64,000 nucleotides of DNA from Lentzea xinjiangensis (GTDB taxonomy: Bacteria > Actinomycetota > Actinomycetes > Mycobacteriales > Pseudonocardiaceae). Of the stretch, positions 18,716-27,355 are shown in pieces (the stretch's first letter is position 1; every line of letters begins with the position of its first letter). The DNA is taken from NCBI RefSeq assembly GCF_900110955.1, contig NZ_FOFR01000011.1, positions 186,001-250,000 of the forward strand, given 5' to 3'. Made by a program: the position numbers and the translations under genes. Below the pieces are notes generated by a model. That model worked only from the letters and a program-made list of their open reading frames with translations. It was not told where the DNA came from and searched no databases.

Positions 18716-19803
18716 CAGAAGACCACCACCGAGCGCAGCACCTCGCCGCGGTGCATCTTCTCGAAGGCGCCTTCCACGCCGTCCAGCGGGATCTCCTCGC
18801 TGACGAACGCGTCGAGGTCGAAGCGGCCCTGCCGGTACAGGTCGACGAGCATCGGGAAGTCGCGCGAGGGCAGGCAGTCGCCGTACCACGAGGACTTGAG
18901 CGAGCCGCCGCGCGAGAAGAAGTCGATCAGCGGCAGGTCCAGCCGCATGTCCGGCGTCGGGACGCCCACCAGCACAACGGTTCCGGCGAGGTCGCGGGCG
19001 TAGAAGGCCTGCTTCCACGTCTCGGGGCGGCCCACCGCGTCGATCACCACGTCCGCGCCGAACGAGTCGGTGAGCCGCTGGATCTCGGTGACCACGTCGT
19101 CGACCTCGCGGGCGTTGACGGTGTGGGTGGCGCCGAAGCCCTTGGCCCACTCCAGCTTCTTCGCGTCGGTGTCCACGGCGATGATCTTCGCGGCACCGGC
19201 GAGGCGGGCGCCCGCGATCGCGCCGTCACCGACGCCGCCGCAGCCGATCACGGCCACGGAGTCGCCGCGCGTCACGCCACCGGTGTTCACGGCGGCGCCC
19301 ACGCCGGCCATGACACCGCAGCCCAGCAGGCCGACCGCGGCCGCGCGGGCCGACGGGTCGACCTTCGTGCACTGTCCTGAGTGGACGAGCGTCTTCTCCG
19401 CGAACGCGCCGATGCCCAGCGCGGGTGAGAGCTTCGTGCCGTCCGCCAGCGTCATCGGCTGGGAGGCGTTGAACGTCGAGAAGCAGTACCACGGCTTGCC
19501 GCGCCGGCACGCCCGGCACGTGCCGCAGACGGCGCGCCAGTTCAGCACGACGAAGTCGCCGGGCTCCACGTCGGTGACGCCCTCGCCGACGGACTCCACG
19601 ACACCCGCGGCCTCGTGGCCCAGCAGGAACGGGAACTCGTCGTTGATGCCGCCCTCGCGGTAGTGCAGGTCGGTGTGGCAGACCCCGCACGCCTGGACCT
19701 GAACGACGGCCTCGCCGGGACCGGGATCGGGCACCAGCACCGAGGTCAGCTCGACGGGGAGACCTCTGCCCCGGGCGACGACGCCCTTGACCTCTTGCGC
19801 CAC
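18715..19803 (-). CDS. mscR: S-(hydroxymethyl)mycothiol dehydrogenase
   Basis: 362 residues, zinc-dependent medium-chain dehydrogenase. Catalytic zinc ligands are Cys42 (CGVCHTD) and His63-Glu64 (GHEAAG); structural zinc cysteines are 93, 96, 99 and 107. The Rossmann motif reads [17 protein letters not shown], with an Asp in VDTDAKK suited to NAD. It oxidises the formaldehyde-mycothiol adduct, and members also reduce S-nitrosomycothiol. It lies in the middle of a VOC-mscR-MBL operon and overlaps the MBL gene by one base. The assignment rests on strong similarity in motifs and gene order. Confidence 0.9.
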   Translation of the reverse strand: MAQEVKGVVARGRGLPVELTSVLVPDPGPGEAVVQVQACGVCHTDLHYREGGINDEFPFLLGHEAAGVVESVGEGVTDVEPGDFVVLNWRAVCGTCRACRRGKPWYCFSTFNASQPMTLADGTKLSPALGIGAFAEKTLVHSGQCTKVDPSARAAAVGLLGCGVMAGVGAAVNTGGVTRGDSVAVIGCGGVGDGAIAGARLAGAAKIIAVDTDAKKLEWAKGFGATHTVNAREVDDVVTEIQRLTDSFGADVVIDAVGRPETWKQAFYARDLAGTVVLVGVPTPDMRLDLPLIDFFSRGGSLKSSWYGDCLPSRDFPMLVDLYRQGRFDLDAFVSEEIPLDGVEGAFEKMHRGEVLRSVVVF

Positions 19804-19816
19804 TGCGACTCCGTTC

Positions 19817-20335
19817 TCACTTGATCAGGGTCGTGCCTTCGAACTCGCCGAGCTCTTCCCGGTAGAACTCAATCCCTACACCGTTGGGGTCGCGGATGTA
19901 CAGGCTGTCCTCGACGCCCCGGTCGGGGCCCAGGTACTCGATCCCGGCGGCGTCCAGCTTGGCCTTGATCTCGTCGAACCGCTCGGGGGAGGTGGACAGC
20001 GCGAGGTGCTGCACCGCCCCGATCGTCTCGGAGAACGGCGGGTGGTCGTGGCCGGGGAAGTCGAAGAACCCCAGCAGGTTCTTGCTGCCGAGGTCGAAGA
20101 AGAAGTGGCTGGAGCCGCGGTAGTCGCGGTTCTCGACGAGCTCCACCAGGGGGAAGCCGAGGAACTCCTGGTAGAACTTGATCGTCTCCTCGACGTCCTT
20201 GCAGATCAGCGCGATGTGGTGGACGCCTCGCGTCGGCGAGCCGCCGCGCTCGGCGAGCGGCTTCACGTACTGTTCGCGCAGTTCGTCGCGCTTGGCCCGG
20301 ATGGCGGCGAGCTCTTCACCCTCTGGCTGTGGCAT
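19817..20335 (-). CDS. VOC-family (glyoxalase/extradiol-dioxygenase fold) protein
   Basis: 172 residues. After a charged helical N-terminal extension of about 35 residues, two beta-alpha-beta-beta-beta modules start at [18 protein letters not shown] and at [13 protein letters not shown], the layout of vicinal-oxygen-chelate enzymes. Metal ligand candidates are the histidines of both modules and the C-terminal GIEFYREE glutamate. It is 13 bases upstream of mscR on the same strand, so a role in thiol-adduct or aldehyde handling is plausible; a dioxygenase or isomerase role is not excluded. Confidence 0.85.
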   Translation of the reverse strand: MPQPEGEELAAIRAKRDELREQYVKPLAERGGSPTRGVHHIALICKDVEETIKFYQEFLGFPLVELVENRDYRGSSHFFFDLGSKNLLGFFDFPGHDHPPFSETIGAVQHLALSTSPERFDEIKAKLDAAGIEYLGPDRGVEDSLYIRDPNGVGIEFYREELGEFEGTTLIK

Positions 20336-20401
20336 GTCAGCAGGGTAGTTGAGGCTTCAAGCGCCCGCAGGTTCAGCTCGCACGCCATCCGGGCACGGCG
20401 G

Positions 20402-20671
20402 TCAGTCTTCCTCGTCGCCGGGCCATTCGCCGGTCAGCTTCTGGAAGCCCTTGGCGCCGCCGCGGTCGATCGCGGCCTTCACGAGGCCGAAGATGGCGCC
20501 CTGCAACGCCGCCGCCAGCAGCACCTCGCTCCAGGCGCGGTTGCGCATGGTGGCGCTGGGCGCTTCCTTGTCGCCCGCCACGAGCTTCCAGATCTGCCCG
20601 AAGATCGCGGTGGCGAGGTAGCCTCCCAGCGCTCCGACCAGCATGCCCAGCGGGCGGTACAGCAACTTCAT
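20402..20671 (-). CDS. DUF4235 membrane protein
   Basis: 89 residues with two predicted hydrophobic segments (LGMLVGALGGYLATAIFG and VLLAAALQGAIFGLVKAAI) and an acidic C-terminus, matching the actinobacterial DUF4235 family. Function unknown. It is the last gene of a coupled string with the DUF3618 and holin-like genes; its ATG overlaps the DUF3618 stop by 4 bases. Confidence 0.85.
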   Translation of the reverse strand: MKLLYRPLGMLVGALGGYLATAIFGQIWKLVAGDKEAPSATMRNRAWSEVLLAAALQGAIFGLVKAAIDRGGAKGFQKLTGEWPGDEED

Positions 20672-20955
20672 CCGTTCCTCCTGGTGAGCTTCCAGATCAC
20701 GAGGACGAGCGTGATCAGCACGGCCGCGATGGCCGCGGGGTGCCGGCGGGCCTTCTCGACCTGCTCCGCCACGGGGTCGGGCAGGGAGTCGATCGCCTGG
20801 TTGGTCGCGGCGGTCATCCGCACGACCGTCTCGTGCGCCTGCTCCTTCACCCGGCCGGGCACGTCCACCTTGTGCGCCAGCGCCTCCACGGTCTCACCCA
20901 GCTCGCGGCGGGTGCGCTCGACGTCGCGCTGGAGCTGTTCCTTCGGGTCGGTCAT
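20668..20955 (-). CDS. DUF3618 membrane protein
   Basis: 95 residues. The N-terminal amphipathic region (LQRDVERTRRELGETVEALAHKVDVPGRVKE) is the DUF3618 signature, followed by one C-terminal membrane helix (PAAIAAVLITLVLVIWKL) and a basic end. The family is commonly linked to DUF4235 and holin-like genes in actinobacteria, perhaps as a membrane or envelope complex; role unknown. Overlaps both neighbours by 4 bases. Confidence 0.85.
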   Translation of the reverse strand: MTDPKEQLQRDVERTRRELGETVEALAHKVDVPGRVKEQAHETVVRMTAATNQAIDSLPDPVAEQVEKARRHPAAIAAVLITLVLVIWKLTRRNG

Positions 20956-21341
20956 CGGTGCGCACTCTCCTTGATCGTGGCGATGTCCCGCTGGACGTTG
21001 TCCATCGCCTGCCGGGGCACCGGGGGCGCGGCCTGCTTGACCTGCCCCTTGCCCACGAGCGCGAAGATGCCCGCGAACAGCAGAAGGGCGGCCGCGACGA
21101 TCAGTGCGGCCGCCCACGGCGGTACTACGAGAGCCAGCAGCAGGATCAGGCCCGCGACGACGCTGAGCCCGCCCCACCACGCGAACACGCCGGCCACGCC
21201 GAACAGTCCGGCGCCGACACCGGCGTGCTTGCCCTTGTCCTTCAGCTCGGCGACGGCGAGACGGATCTCATCGCGCGCGAGCCTGCTCACCTGCTCGGAC
21301 AGCTGGTTCACCAGCTGTGCGGTCGACGTGTCGGTGTTCAT
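20952..21341 (-). CDS. Phage holin family (Holin-X/DUF1469) membrane protein
   Basis: 129 residues. An N-terminal helix (LVNQLSEQVSRLARDEIRLAVAELKDKGK) precedes two or three membrane segments between about residues 45 and 100. It matches the chromosomal holin-superfamily III group, which are not phage lysis genes but envelope proteins of unknown job. ATG 21341 is preferred to an upstream start that would add residues without conservation. First gene of the coupled DUF3618/DUF4235 cluster. Confidence 0.82.
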   Translation of the reverse strand: MNTDTSTAQLVNQLSEQVSRLARDEIRLAVAELKDKGKHAGVGAGLFGVAGVFAWWGGLSVVAGLILLLALVVPPWAAALIVAAALLLFAGIFALVGKGQVKQAAPPVPRQAMDNVQRDIATIKESAHR

Positions 21342-21374
21342 GCACGTCAGGTACCCACAGCCGGGTTTGGCCAA

Positions 21375-21740
21375 TCAGCCCTGCTGGGCTTCCTTGACCT
21401 TCGCGTGGACCTCTTCCATGTCCACCTTGCGCGCCTGGTCGATGAGGTCGTCCAGCGCGTTCGCCGGCAGCGCGCCCGGCTGCGAGAACAGCACGACGCC
21501 CTCGCGCACGATCATCAGCGTCGGGATGGAGCGGATGTCGAACGCGGCCGCGAGCTGCTGCTGCGCCTCCGTGTCGACCTTGCCGAACACGATGTCCTCG
21601 TTCTTGTCCGACGCTGCCTCGTAGGTGGGCCCGAACGCGCGGCACGGACCGCACCACTCGGCCCAGAAGTCGACCAGAACGATGCCGGAACCACCGACCA
21701 CGTCGTCGAAGTTCTCTGTGGTCAGCTCGACCGTCGCCAT
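21375..21740 (-). CDS. Thioredoxin
   Basis: 121 residues. The canonical redox motif WCGPC (Cys30, Cys33) follows VLVDFWAE, and the cis-proline loop reads IPTLMIV. It is a cytoplasmic disulfide reductase. No thioredoxin reductase is nearby, so it is probably an accessory thioredoxin. Located just upstream of the holin-like cluster on the same strand (33 bases apart) and divergent from the amino-acid ABC operon. Confidence 0.93.
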   Translation of the reverse strand: MATVELTTENFDDVVGGSGIVLVDFWAEWCGPCRAFGPTYEAASDKNEDIVFGKVDTEAQQQLAAAFDIRSIPTLMIVREGVVLFSQPGALPANALDDLIDQARKVDMEEVHAKVKEAQQG

Positions 21741-21821
21741 GTGGTCCTCCTCGTTTGCCGGTTCTCCCCCTCCAACGGAGCGGGTACCGGTGGAATTCCC
21801 CGAGTGCCTCCGGTCACGCCT

Positions 21822-21851
21822 GTCTTCAACTTTTTGTGGACGTCTTCAACT
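21822..21851 (+). promoter_or_regulatory. Direct repeat upstream of the amino-acid ABC operon
   Basis: The 10-base sequence GTCTTCAACT occurs twice, at 21822 and 21842, with a 20-base period, i.e. two helical turns on the same DNA face. It lies 22 to 51 bases before the ATG of the binding-protein gene. The geometry fits a regulator binding site; the regulator-like fusion at the end of the operon is the obvious candidate. Confidence 0.5.
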
Positions 21852-21872
21852 CGACGTTGTACGGTCCCCGCC

Positions 21873-22775
21873 ATGAAGCCGCGCCTGCTCGTGACCTCGC
21901 TGCTCGTACTGGGGCTCGCCGCCTGCGGGTCCACGTCTGACACCACGCAGACGTCCACGCCTCCGTCGTCCGACCTGGGCTCGGTCAAGAAGGACGACAA
22001 GCTCGCCGCGATGCTGCCGCCCGAGATCGCCTCGGCCGGCAAGCTGCGGGTCGGGTCGAACATCCAGAACCCGCCGAACAACTTCTACGACCAGGACGGC
22101 AAGACGCCGCTCGGGTCCGAGGTCGACCTGATCAAGGCGATCTCCGCGAAGCTCGGGCTCACCGCCGAGCACAGCGACATGGCGTTCAGCTCGCTGATCA
22201 CCAGCCTCGAGACCGGCCGCGTCGACGTGACGATGGCCGCCATGAACGACACCGCCGAGCGCCAGCAGAAGATCGACTTCGTCGACTACTTCACCTCCGG
22301 CATCACGATCATGGTGCAGAAGGGCAACCCGCAGGGCGTCAAGTCCGTCGACGACCTGTGCGGCAAGGGCATCGCGGTCAACCTCGGCAGCTCGCAGGAG
22401 CAGTTCGCCAAGGAGCAGAGCGAGAAGTGCAAGGCCGCGGGCAAGCCCGAGGTCCAGCTCAGCGTCACCGACAGCGACACCGGCAACCAGAACCAGCTGC
22501 GCACCGGCCGCGTCGCCGCGATCCTCAACGACCTGCCGACCGCCGTCTACGTCTCGAAGACCGCCGGTGACGGCCAGTACTTCGAGGTCGTGCCGCTCCC
22601 GCCGATCAACGGCGGCCCGTACGGCATCGGCGTGAACAAGCAGAACACCAAGCTGTCGGAGGCGATCAGGGCCGCCCTCCAGTCGCTGATCGACGACGGC
22701 ACCTACGACAAGATCCTCACCGTCTGGGACATCAAGCAGGGTGCGATCACCAAGGCCGCGATCAATGGCAAGTGA
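21873..22775 (+). CDS. Polar amino-acid ABC transporter substrate-binding lipoprotein
   Basis: 300 residues. Signal peptide with lipobox LGLAAC (lipidated Cys18), then a family-3 solute-binding fold (LRVGSNIQNPP...SEVDLIKAIS...DVTMAAMNDTAERQQKIDFVDYF). Such receptors bind polar or charged amino acids, opines or cystine at the outer membrane face. The specific ligand cannot be read from sequence. First gene of a four-gene operon with permease, ATPase and an aminotransferase-regulator fusion; it overlaps the permease start by 11 bases. Confidence 0.92.
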   Translation: MKPRLLVTSLLVLGLAACGSTSDTTQTSTPPSSDLGSVKKDDKLAAMLPPEIASAGKLRVGSNIQNPPNNFYDQDGKTPLGSEVDLIKAISAKLGLTAEHSDMAFSSLITSLETGRVDVTMAAMNDTAERQQKIDFVDYFTSGITIMVQKGNPQGVKSVDDLCGKGIAVNLGSSQEQFAKEQSEKCKAAGKPEVQLSVTDSDTGNQNQLRTGRVAAILNDLPTAVYVSKTAGDGQYFEVVPLPPINGGPYGIGVNKQNTKLSEAIRAALQSLIDDGTYDKILTVWDIKQGAITKAAINGK

Positions 22776-23601
22776 TCTCCGCACCGCCGAGGGCGTACGG
22801 CCCTCCGAGCTCGTCGTCGTGCCGCTGCGCCACCCCTGGCGGTGGGTCAGCGGTGCGGTGATCCTGCTGGTCATCGCGGGCATCGGCTGGGCGATGGCCG
22901 AGGCGCGGATCCAGTGGGAGGACGTGCCGGGGTTCTTCACGCACCCCGCGATGCTCGAAGGCGTTGTCAACACCATCGTGCTCGCCGTCGCCGCGCAGGG
23001 CGGCGCGATCGTGCTCGGTGTCGTGATCGCGCTGATGAGGCTGTCGGCGAACCCCGTCGCGCGGTGGTTCGCCGTCGGCTACATCTGGCTCTTCCGCGGC
23101 CTGCCGGTCCTGCTGCAGATCCTGATCTGGTTCAACCTCGCGCTGGTGTTCCAGAACATCACCATCCCGATGTTGTTCTCCGTGCCCACGAACGTGGTCA
23201 TGACCGCGTTCGTGGCGGCGCTGCTGGGCCTGGGGCTCAACGAGAGCGCCTACATGGCCGAGATCGTCCGCGCGGGCCTGAGCAGCGTCGACTCCGGCCA
23301 GACCGAGGCGGCCAAGTCGATCGGCATGACGCCGATGACCACGTTGCGCAGGGTCGTGCTGCCGCAGGCGATGCGCGTGATCATCCCGCCGACCGGCAAC
23401 AACTTCATCAACATGATCAAGGGCACCTCGATGGCGTCGGTGATCGCCTTCCTGGAGCTCATCCACGCCGCGAACAACATCTCGTCGCGCAACCTGGAGA
23501 TCATGGAAACCCTGTTCGCCGCCGCGGCCTGGTACCTCGTGATGGTCTCCCTCGCGTCGATCGGGCAGCACTACCTGGAGCGTGCTTATGGCCCTCGTTG
23601 A
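22765..23601 (+). CDS. Amino-acid ABC transporter permease (HisM/GlnP type)
   Basis: 278 residues. Membrane helices at about residues 27-47, 67-90, 100-125, 135-160 and 240-262. The ATPase-coupling EAA loop is visible as [24 protein letters not shown]. It forms the channel, probably as a homodimer because only one permease gene is present. The start ATG lies inside the binding-protein gene and the stop overlaps the ATPase start, indicating tight co-expression. Confidence 0.92.
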   Translation: MASDLRTAEGVRPSELVVVPLRHPWRWVSGAVILLVIAGIGWAMAEARIQWEDVPGFFTHPAMLEGVVNTIVLAVAAQGGAIVLGVVIALMRLSANPVARWFAVGYIWLFRGLPVLLQILIWFNLALVFQNITIPMLFSVPTNVVMTAFVAALLGLGLNESAYMAEIVRAGLSSVDSGQTEAAKSIGMTPMTTLRRVVLPQAMRVIIPPTGNNFINMIKGTSMASVIAFLELIHAANNISSRNLEIMETLFAAAAWYLVMVSLASIGQHYLERAYGPR

Positions 23602-24346
23602 GGCGATCGGTGTCCGCAAGTCGTTCGGCCACACCGAGGTGCTCAAGGGCATCGACCTGGAGGTCGAGCGCGGCGAGGTCGTGTGCCTGCTCGGCCCGTC
23701 GGGCGCGGGCAAGTCGACGTTCCTGCGGTGCGTCAACCACCTGGAGACGATCGACGCCGGCCGGATCTGGGTCGACGGCGTGCCGGTCGGGTTCCGCTCG
23801 GCCGGCGGGAAGCTCTACGAGCTGCGCGAGCGCGAGGCCGCCCACCAGCGCCGCGACGTCGGCATGGTGTTCCAGCGGTTCAACCTGTTCCCGCACCGCA
23901 CGGCGCTGGAGAACGTCATGGAGGGCCCGGTCCAGGTGCTCGGCCGAGGCCGCGCGGAGGTGCGCGCGGAAGCGGTGGCCCTGCTGGAACGGGTGGGGCT
24001 CGCCGAGAAGGCGGGCGCCTACCCCGGGCAGCTCTCGGGCGGTCAGCAGCAACGCGTCGCCATCGCGCGGGCACTGGCGATGAAGCCCAAGCTGATGCTG
24101 TTCGACGAGCCCACGTCCGCGCTGGACCCGGAGCTGGTCGGCGAGGTGCTCGACGTGATGACCTCGCTGGCCCGCGACGGCATGACGATGATCGTGGTCA
24201 CGCACGAGATCGGCTTCGCCCGCTCGGTCGCCGACCGGGTGGCCTTCCTCGTCGACGGCGCCGTGGTGGAGACCGGCACCCCGGCCGACGTGCTGGACAA
24301 CCCGCAGCAGCCACGGACGCAACAGTTCCTCGCAAAGGTGCTCTGA
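23588..24346 (+). CDS. Amino-acid ABC transporter ATP-binding protein (GlnQ type)
   Basis: 252 residues. Walker [11 protein letters not shown]-loop [10 protein letters not shown], signature LSGGQQQR, Walker [15 protein letters not shown] and H-loop VTHEI are all intact. It powers the adjacent permease. ATG 23588 is chosen because a GGAG lies 7 bases upstream; a GTG at 23582 would add two residues. The next gene begins 1 base after the stop codon. Confidence 0.93.
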   Translation: MALVEAIGVRKSFGHTEVLKGIDLEVERGEVVCLLGPSGAGKSTFLRCVNHLETIDAGRIWVDGVPVGFRSAGGKLYELREREAAHQRRDVGMVFQRFNLFPHRTALENVMEGPVQVLGRGRAEVRAEAVALLERVGLAEKAGAYPGQLSGGQQQRVAIARALAMKPKLMLFDEPTSALDPELVGEVLDVMTSLARDGMTMIVVTHEIGFARSVADRVAFLVDGAVVETGTPADVLDNPQQPRTQQFLAKVL

Positions 24347-24347
24347 C

Positions 24348-26012
24348 TTGATCGACGCCTCGTACCTCGCCCAGTTCCGCGAACCGGAGGGGTATCTCGA
24401 CTTCGCCCGCTTCGGCCCGCCCTCCGTCCCGGTGGTGGCGGCGACGTCCCGGTTGATGGAACAGGCCTCGCTCGCCGGTCCTTCCACAGTGGACACGCTG
24501 ATGCGCGAGGAGCAGCGGGTGAAGGCCGCCGTCGCGCGGTTGTGCCGGTCCGACACCGACCACGTGGCGCTGGTGCCGAACACGTCGATCGGCCTGTTCC
24601 AGGCGGCCTTCGGGTTGTCCGGCACGGTCATGTACTCGGCGGCGGAGTTCCCGTCCAACACCTACCCGTGGGTGCGGGCGGGGTTGCCGTCGGTGGTCCT
24701 CGACGGCCCCGTGACGCCCGCCGCCGTCGCGAGCCGGCTGACCGGCGAGGTGTCCGCGCTGTCGGTGTCCGCCGTGGACTTCCGCACCGGCTACCGCGCC
24801 GACCTGGCGGCGTTGCGCGAGGCCGTGGGCGACCGGCTGCTGGTCGTGGACGGCATCCAGGGCTTCGGTGTCGTCGACGAGCCGTGGGAGGTCGCCGACG
24901 TGCTCGTCGTCGGCGGCCAGAAGTGGCTGCGGGCCGGGTGGAGCACCGGTTTCGCGGTGCTGTCGGACCGCGCGCTGGAACGGCTCTCGCCCGTGCTGTC
25001 CGGCTGGACCGGCGCGGTCGACGCGGGACTGTTCGACAACTCCGTGCACACCGCCTCGCCCGACGCCGCCTCCTGGAACATCACGAACCTCTCACCCGTG
25101 GTGTCCGGCGCCTTCGCCGAGGCGCTGGAGCTGGTCGAGCTCGCCGGGGTCGCCGAGCTCGACGCCGCGGTCGGCGAGGTCGTGGCGGAGCTGGAGGAGA
25201 TCGTGCTGTCCTGCGGCGGCCAGGTCGTGTCCGCCCGCGACCGCCGCGCGGGGATCCTCGCGTTCACGATGCCCGAGGCCGCGCCCGTGGTGGGGGAGGC
25301 GCTCAACGCCTTCGGCGTCACCGCGACGGTCCGGCCGGAGCACGTCCGGCTCTCGCCGCACGCCACCACCACGCACGGGACCCTGGAACGGGTCAGGGCC
25401 GCCCTGAAGTCGTTGTCGACCTCGGCCACCGCGCCGGTGCCGCCGGCGTTGTCGGCGCTGGTGCCGACGGTCGACAGCCTCGCCTCGGCACTGGGACCGG
25501 ACACCGAGGTCGTCGTGCACGACCTCGCGCGGCTGCCGAACTCGATCATCGCCATCGCCGGGTCGCTCACCGGCCGGCAGGTGGGCGGGCCGATGACCGA
25601 CCTGCTGCTGGGCCTGGTCCGGCGCGGCACGACCACGGACATGCCTGGCTACGAGACGTACGCGCCGGACGGGCGGGCGATCTGGTCGTCGACGACGTTC
25701 GTGCGGGACGCCTCCGGTGTGGCCGTGGGCTGCCTGTGCGTCAACAAGCTGGCGGCGCACGAGGCGTCCGGGCCGGTCGAGTCGTTCCCGCAGGACGTGG
25801 ACACGCTCCAGCGCGTGCTCGTCGAGAAGGCGATCGCCGACGTGGGCGTGCCCGTCGAGCTGATGAAGAAGGTGCACAAGTCGCAGGTCGTGCGGGTGCT
25901 GGACGAGGCGGGCTTCTTCCTGATCCGCGACTCCGTCGACCACCTGGCGGGTGTCCTGGAGGTCACCCGCTACACCATCTACAACTACCTCAACGAGAAC
26001 CGAGGGACCTGA
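24348..26012 (+). CDS. Class-V aminotransferase domain fused to YheO/DauR-like PAS and HTH
   Basis: 554 residues with an unusual architecture. Residues 1-360 match PLP fold-type I class V (cysteine-desulfurase-like): VVDGIQGFG (Asp168, Gln171) and VVGGQKWLRAGWSTG with the probable PLP lysine Lys192; the usual His before the Lys is Gln191. Residues about 370-470 resemble the YheO-like PAS domain, and 490-552 the matching HTH (LDEAGFFLIRDSVDHLAGVLEVTRYTIYNYL), as in the D-arginine regulator DauR. TTG start at 24348, 1 base after the ATPase stop, with AAGGTG upstream. I infer an enzyme-like sensor-regulator, or a desulfurase/lyase with its own control, for the amino acid imported by this operon. 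Confidence 0.85.
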   Translation: MIDASYLAQFREPEGYLDFARFGPPSVPVVAATSRLMEQASLAGPSTVDTLMREEQRVKAAVARLCRSDTDHVALVPNTSIGLFQAAFGLSGTVMYSAAEFPSNTYPWVRAGLPSVVLDGPVTPAAVASRLTGEVSALSVSAVDFRTGYRADLAALREAVGDRLLVVDGIQGFGVVDEPWEVADVLVVGGQKWLRAGWSTGFAVLSDRALERLSPVLSGWTGAVDAGLFDNSVHTASPDAASWNITNLSPVVSGAFAEALELVELAGVAELDAAVGEVVAELEEIVLSCGGQVVSARDRRAGILAFTMPEAAPVVGEALNAFGVTATVRPEHVRLSPHATTTHGTLERVRAALKSLSTSATAPVPPALSALVPTVDSLASALGPDTEVVVHDLARLPNSIIAIAGSLTGRQVGGPMTDLLLGLVRRGTTTDMPGYETYAPDGRAIWSSTTFVRDASGVAVGCLCVNKLAAHEASGPVESFPQDVDTLQRVLVEKAIADVGVPVELMKKVHKSQVVRVLDEAGFFLIRDSVDHLAGVLEVTRYTIYNYLNENRGT

Positions 26013-26172
26013 TCAGTGCGGTCCAGGCGGGGGTGGAGAACGCGAGGACGTCGCCGCTCGCGTTCTTCGAGTCCCTGATGAGGGCGTTGTGGGTGAGCGA
26101 CACCTCGACGCAGTTGCTGTCCTCCGCTCCGCCGCTGTAGCTGCTTTTGCGCCAAGTGCGGTCCTGAGGCAT
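25990..26172 (-). CDS. DUF397 protein, copy 1
   Basis: 60 residues beginning MPQDRTWRKSSYSGGAED, the DUF397 signature (W-R-K-S-S-Y-S-G). DUF397 proteins are small partners of HTH/DUF5753 regulators in actinomycetes. The start at 26172 has AGAGGA upstream. It differs from copy 2 at only 5 of 60 residues. Its 3' end overlaps the convergent fusion gene by 23 bases. Confidence 0.85.
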   Translation of the reverse strand: MPQDRTWRKSSYSGGAEDSNCVEVSLTHNALIRDSKNASGDVLAFSTPAWTALIRSLGSR

Positions 26173-26208
26173 GGAGGTCCTCTCGCAGTCGGCCGACATG
26201 CTCCGGTT

Positions 26209-26391
26209 TCAACGAGAACCGAGGAATCTGATCAGCGCGGTCCAGGCAGGGGTGGAGAACGCGAGGACGTCGCCGCTCGCGTTCTTCGAGTCCCTGATGA
26301 GGGCGTCGTGGGTGAGCGACACCTCGACGCAGTTGCCGTCCTCCGCTCCGCCGCTGTAACTGCTCTTACGCCAAGTGCGGTTCTGGGTCAT
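26209..26391 (-). CDS. DUF397 protein, copy 2
   Basis: 60 residues beginning MTQNRTWRKSSYSGGAED. This copy is directly attached to its regulator: its start lies 26 bases inside the 3' end of the DUF5753 gene, so it is probably the ancestral partner and copy 1 the duplicate. Ribosome-binding site AGAGGA precedes the ATG at 26391. Function of DUF397 is poorly defined. Confidence 0.87.
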   Translation of the reverse strand: MTQNRTWRKSSYSGGAEDGNCVEVSLTHDALIRDSKNASGDVLAFSTPAWTALIRFLGSR

Positions 26392-27205
26392 GGAGGTCCT
26401 CTCGCGGTCGGCTGACGTACTCCGCCAGCATGCTCCGCGATTGATCAGCACTCAAGGCGACTTCATCCAGACGGCCGAAGAAGAGCCTTGTGCGTGCGAT
26501 GGCGCCCGGATCCTCCACGAAGACGTTGGCCAGATTGGTTTCGCTGAAGACGAGCGGTCGTACCTTGGCGAATTCCCAGAGCACGAAACCGGAGGCGACG
26601 ATGGGCGCGTCCTTCGGGACGATCCGGATCGTGTGCGTGTTGAACAGCAGGCGCGCGTACTGGTCCTCCATGACCTCGCCGTCGCCGACCTGGAGCTGCA
26701 ACGCGTGCTCATGGACGAAGAACAAGCAAGTCGGCCGATCGTGTCGTTGCAGAATCGTCTGACGTTCGGTCCGGTACCGGACGAGGTCCGGGATGCGATC
26801 CTCCGCCACCAGGCCGGTCATCCGGTAGATGCCGTCGGCGTACTCCGGTGACTGCAGGAGTCCCGGCACGGCCAGCACGTCGTAGCTGGTGATCGTCCTG
26901 GCGGTCGACTCGGCCATCGCCATCGTGCGGAGGTTGCCCGACACCTGCACCCGGTACTCGTCGAACGCGTACTGGTAGCGGCGCTTGAACTCCACGATGA
27001 AGTCGATGTCCTTACCGCACATCGACAGGTACTGGACGAGGTCGATCTCGCTGGCGCGCGCCTTGCCGTGCTCGATGGTGGAGACCTTGCTCGGGTCCCA
27101 GCCGAGCTTCTCGGCGAGCTTGGTGCCGCTCAAACCGGTGCAGGTGTCCCGCAGTCTGCGGAGCTCATCGCCCAGGTCCCGGCTGTACGCGGTGGATGGA
27201 GTCAT
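26366..27205 (-). CDS. HTH regulator with DUF5753 domain (Scr1/WhiJ-like)
   Basis: 279 residues. The N-terminal XRE-type HTH (LSGTKLAEKLGWDPSKVSTIEHGKA, about residues 24-48) is followed by a DUF5753 domain (VLAVPGLLQSPEYADGIYR onward). In Streptomyces this family works with adjacent DUF397 proteins in developmental or antibiotic control. Here the 3' end overlaps a DUF397 gene and a duplicate follows. What it regulates is unknown; the transporter operon converges on it. Confidence 0.9.
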   Translation of the reverse strand: MTPSTAYSRDLGDELRRLRDTCTGLSGTKLAEKLGWDPSKVSTIEHGKARASEIDLVQYLSMCGKDIDFIVEFKRRYQYAFDEYRVQVSGNLRTMAMAESTARTITSYDVLAVPGLLQSPEYADGIYRMTGLVAEDRIPDLVRYRTERQTILQRHDRPTCLFFVHEHALQLQVGDGEVMEDQYARLLFNTHTIRIVPKDAPIVASGFVLWEFAKVRPLVFSETNLANVFVEDPGAIARTRLFFGRLDEVALSADQSRSMLAEYVSRPREDLHDPEPHLA

Positions 27206-27355
27206 GCATCGACGCTATGACTTGCAGCCACTCCATGAATCTGCTCGTTCGGGTGAAAACGGTGTGGCTCGGGGTTCGCGGGCCGGTGGAGCCGCCGTTC
27301 TTTCCCTGAACTTGCCTCTTCCTCAAAAGTGCATCGGCCGCTTACCGTGCCAGGT

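Larger units (their letters stand above)
25990..26425. repeat. 219-bp tandem duplication carrying DUF397
   Basis: Two near-identical units with a 219-base period, about 25990-26208 and 26209-26425. Each unit contains a complete DUF397 gene plus its ribosome-binding region. The second unit also retains a copy of the 3' tail of the neighbouring aminotransferase-regulator gene (CAACGAGAACCGAGG at 25991 and again at 26210), which shows the direction and limits of the duplication. Confidence 0.85.

Noticed and set aside
20952-21341. Prophage, suggested by a holin-family gene
   Set aside because: No other phage gene, integrase or attachment site; holin-family, DUF3618 and DUF4235 genes are a normal chromosomal group in actinobacteria.
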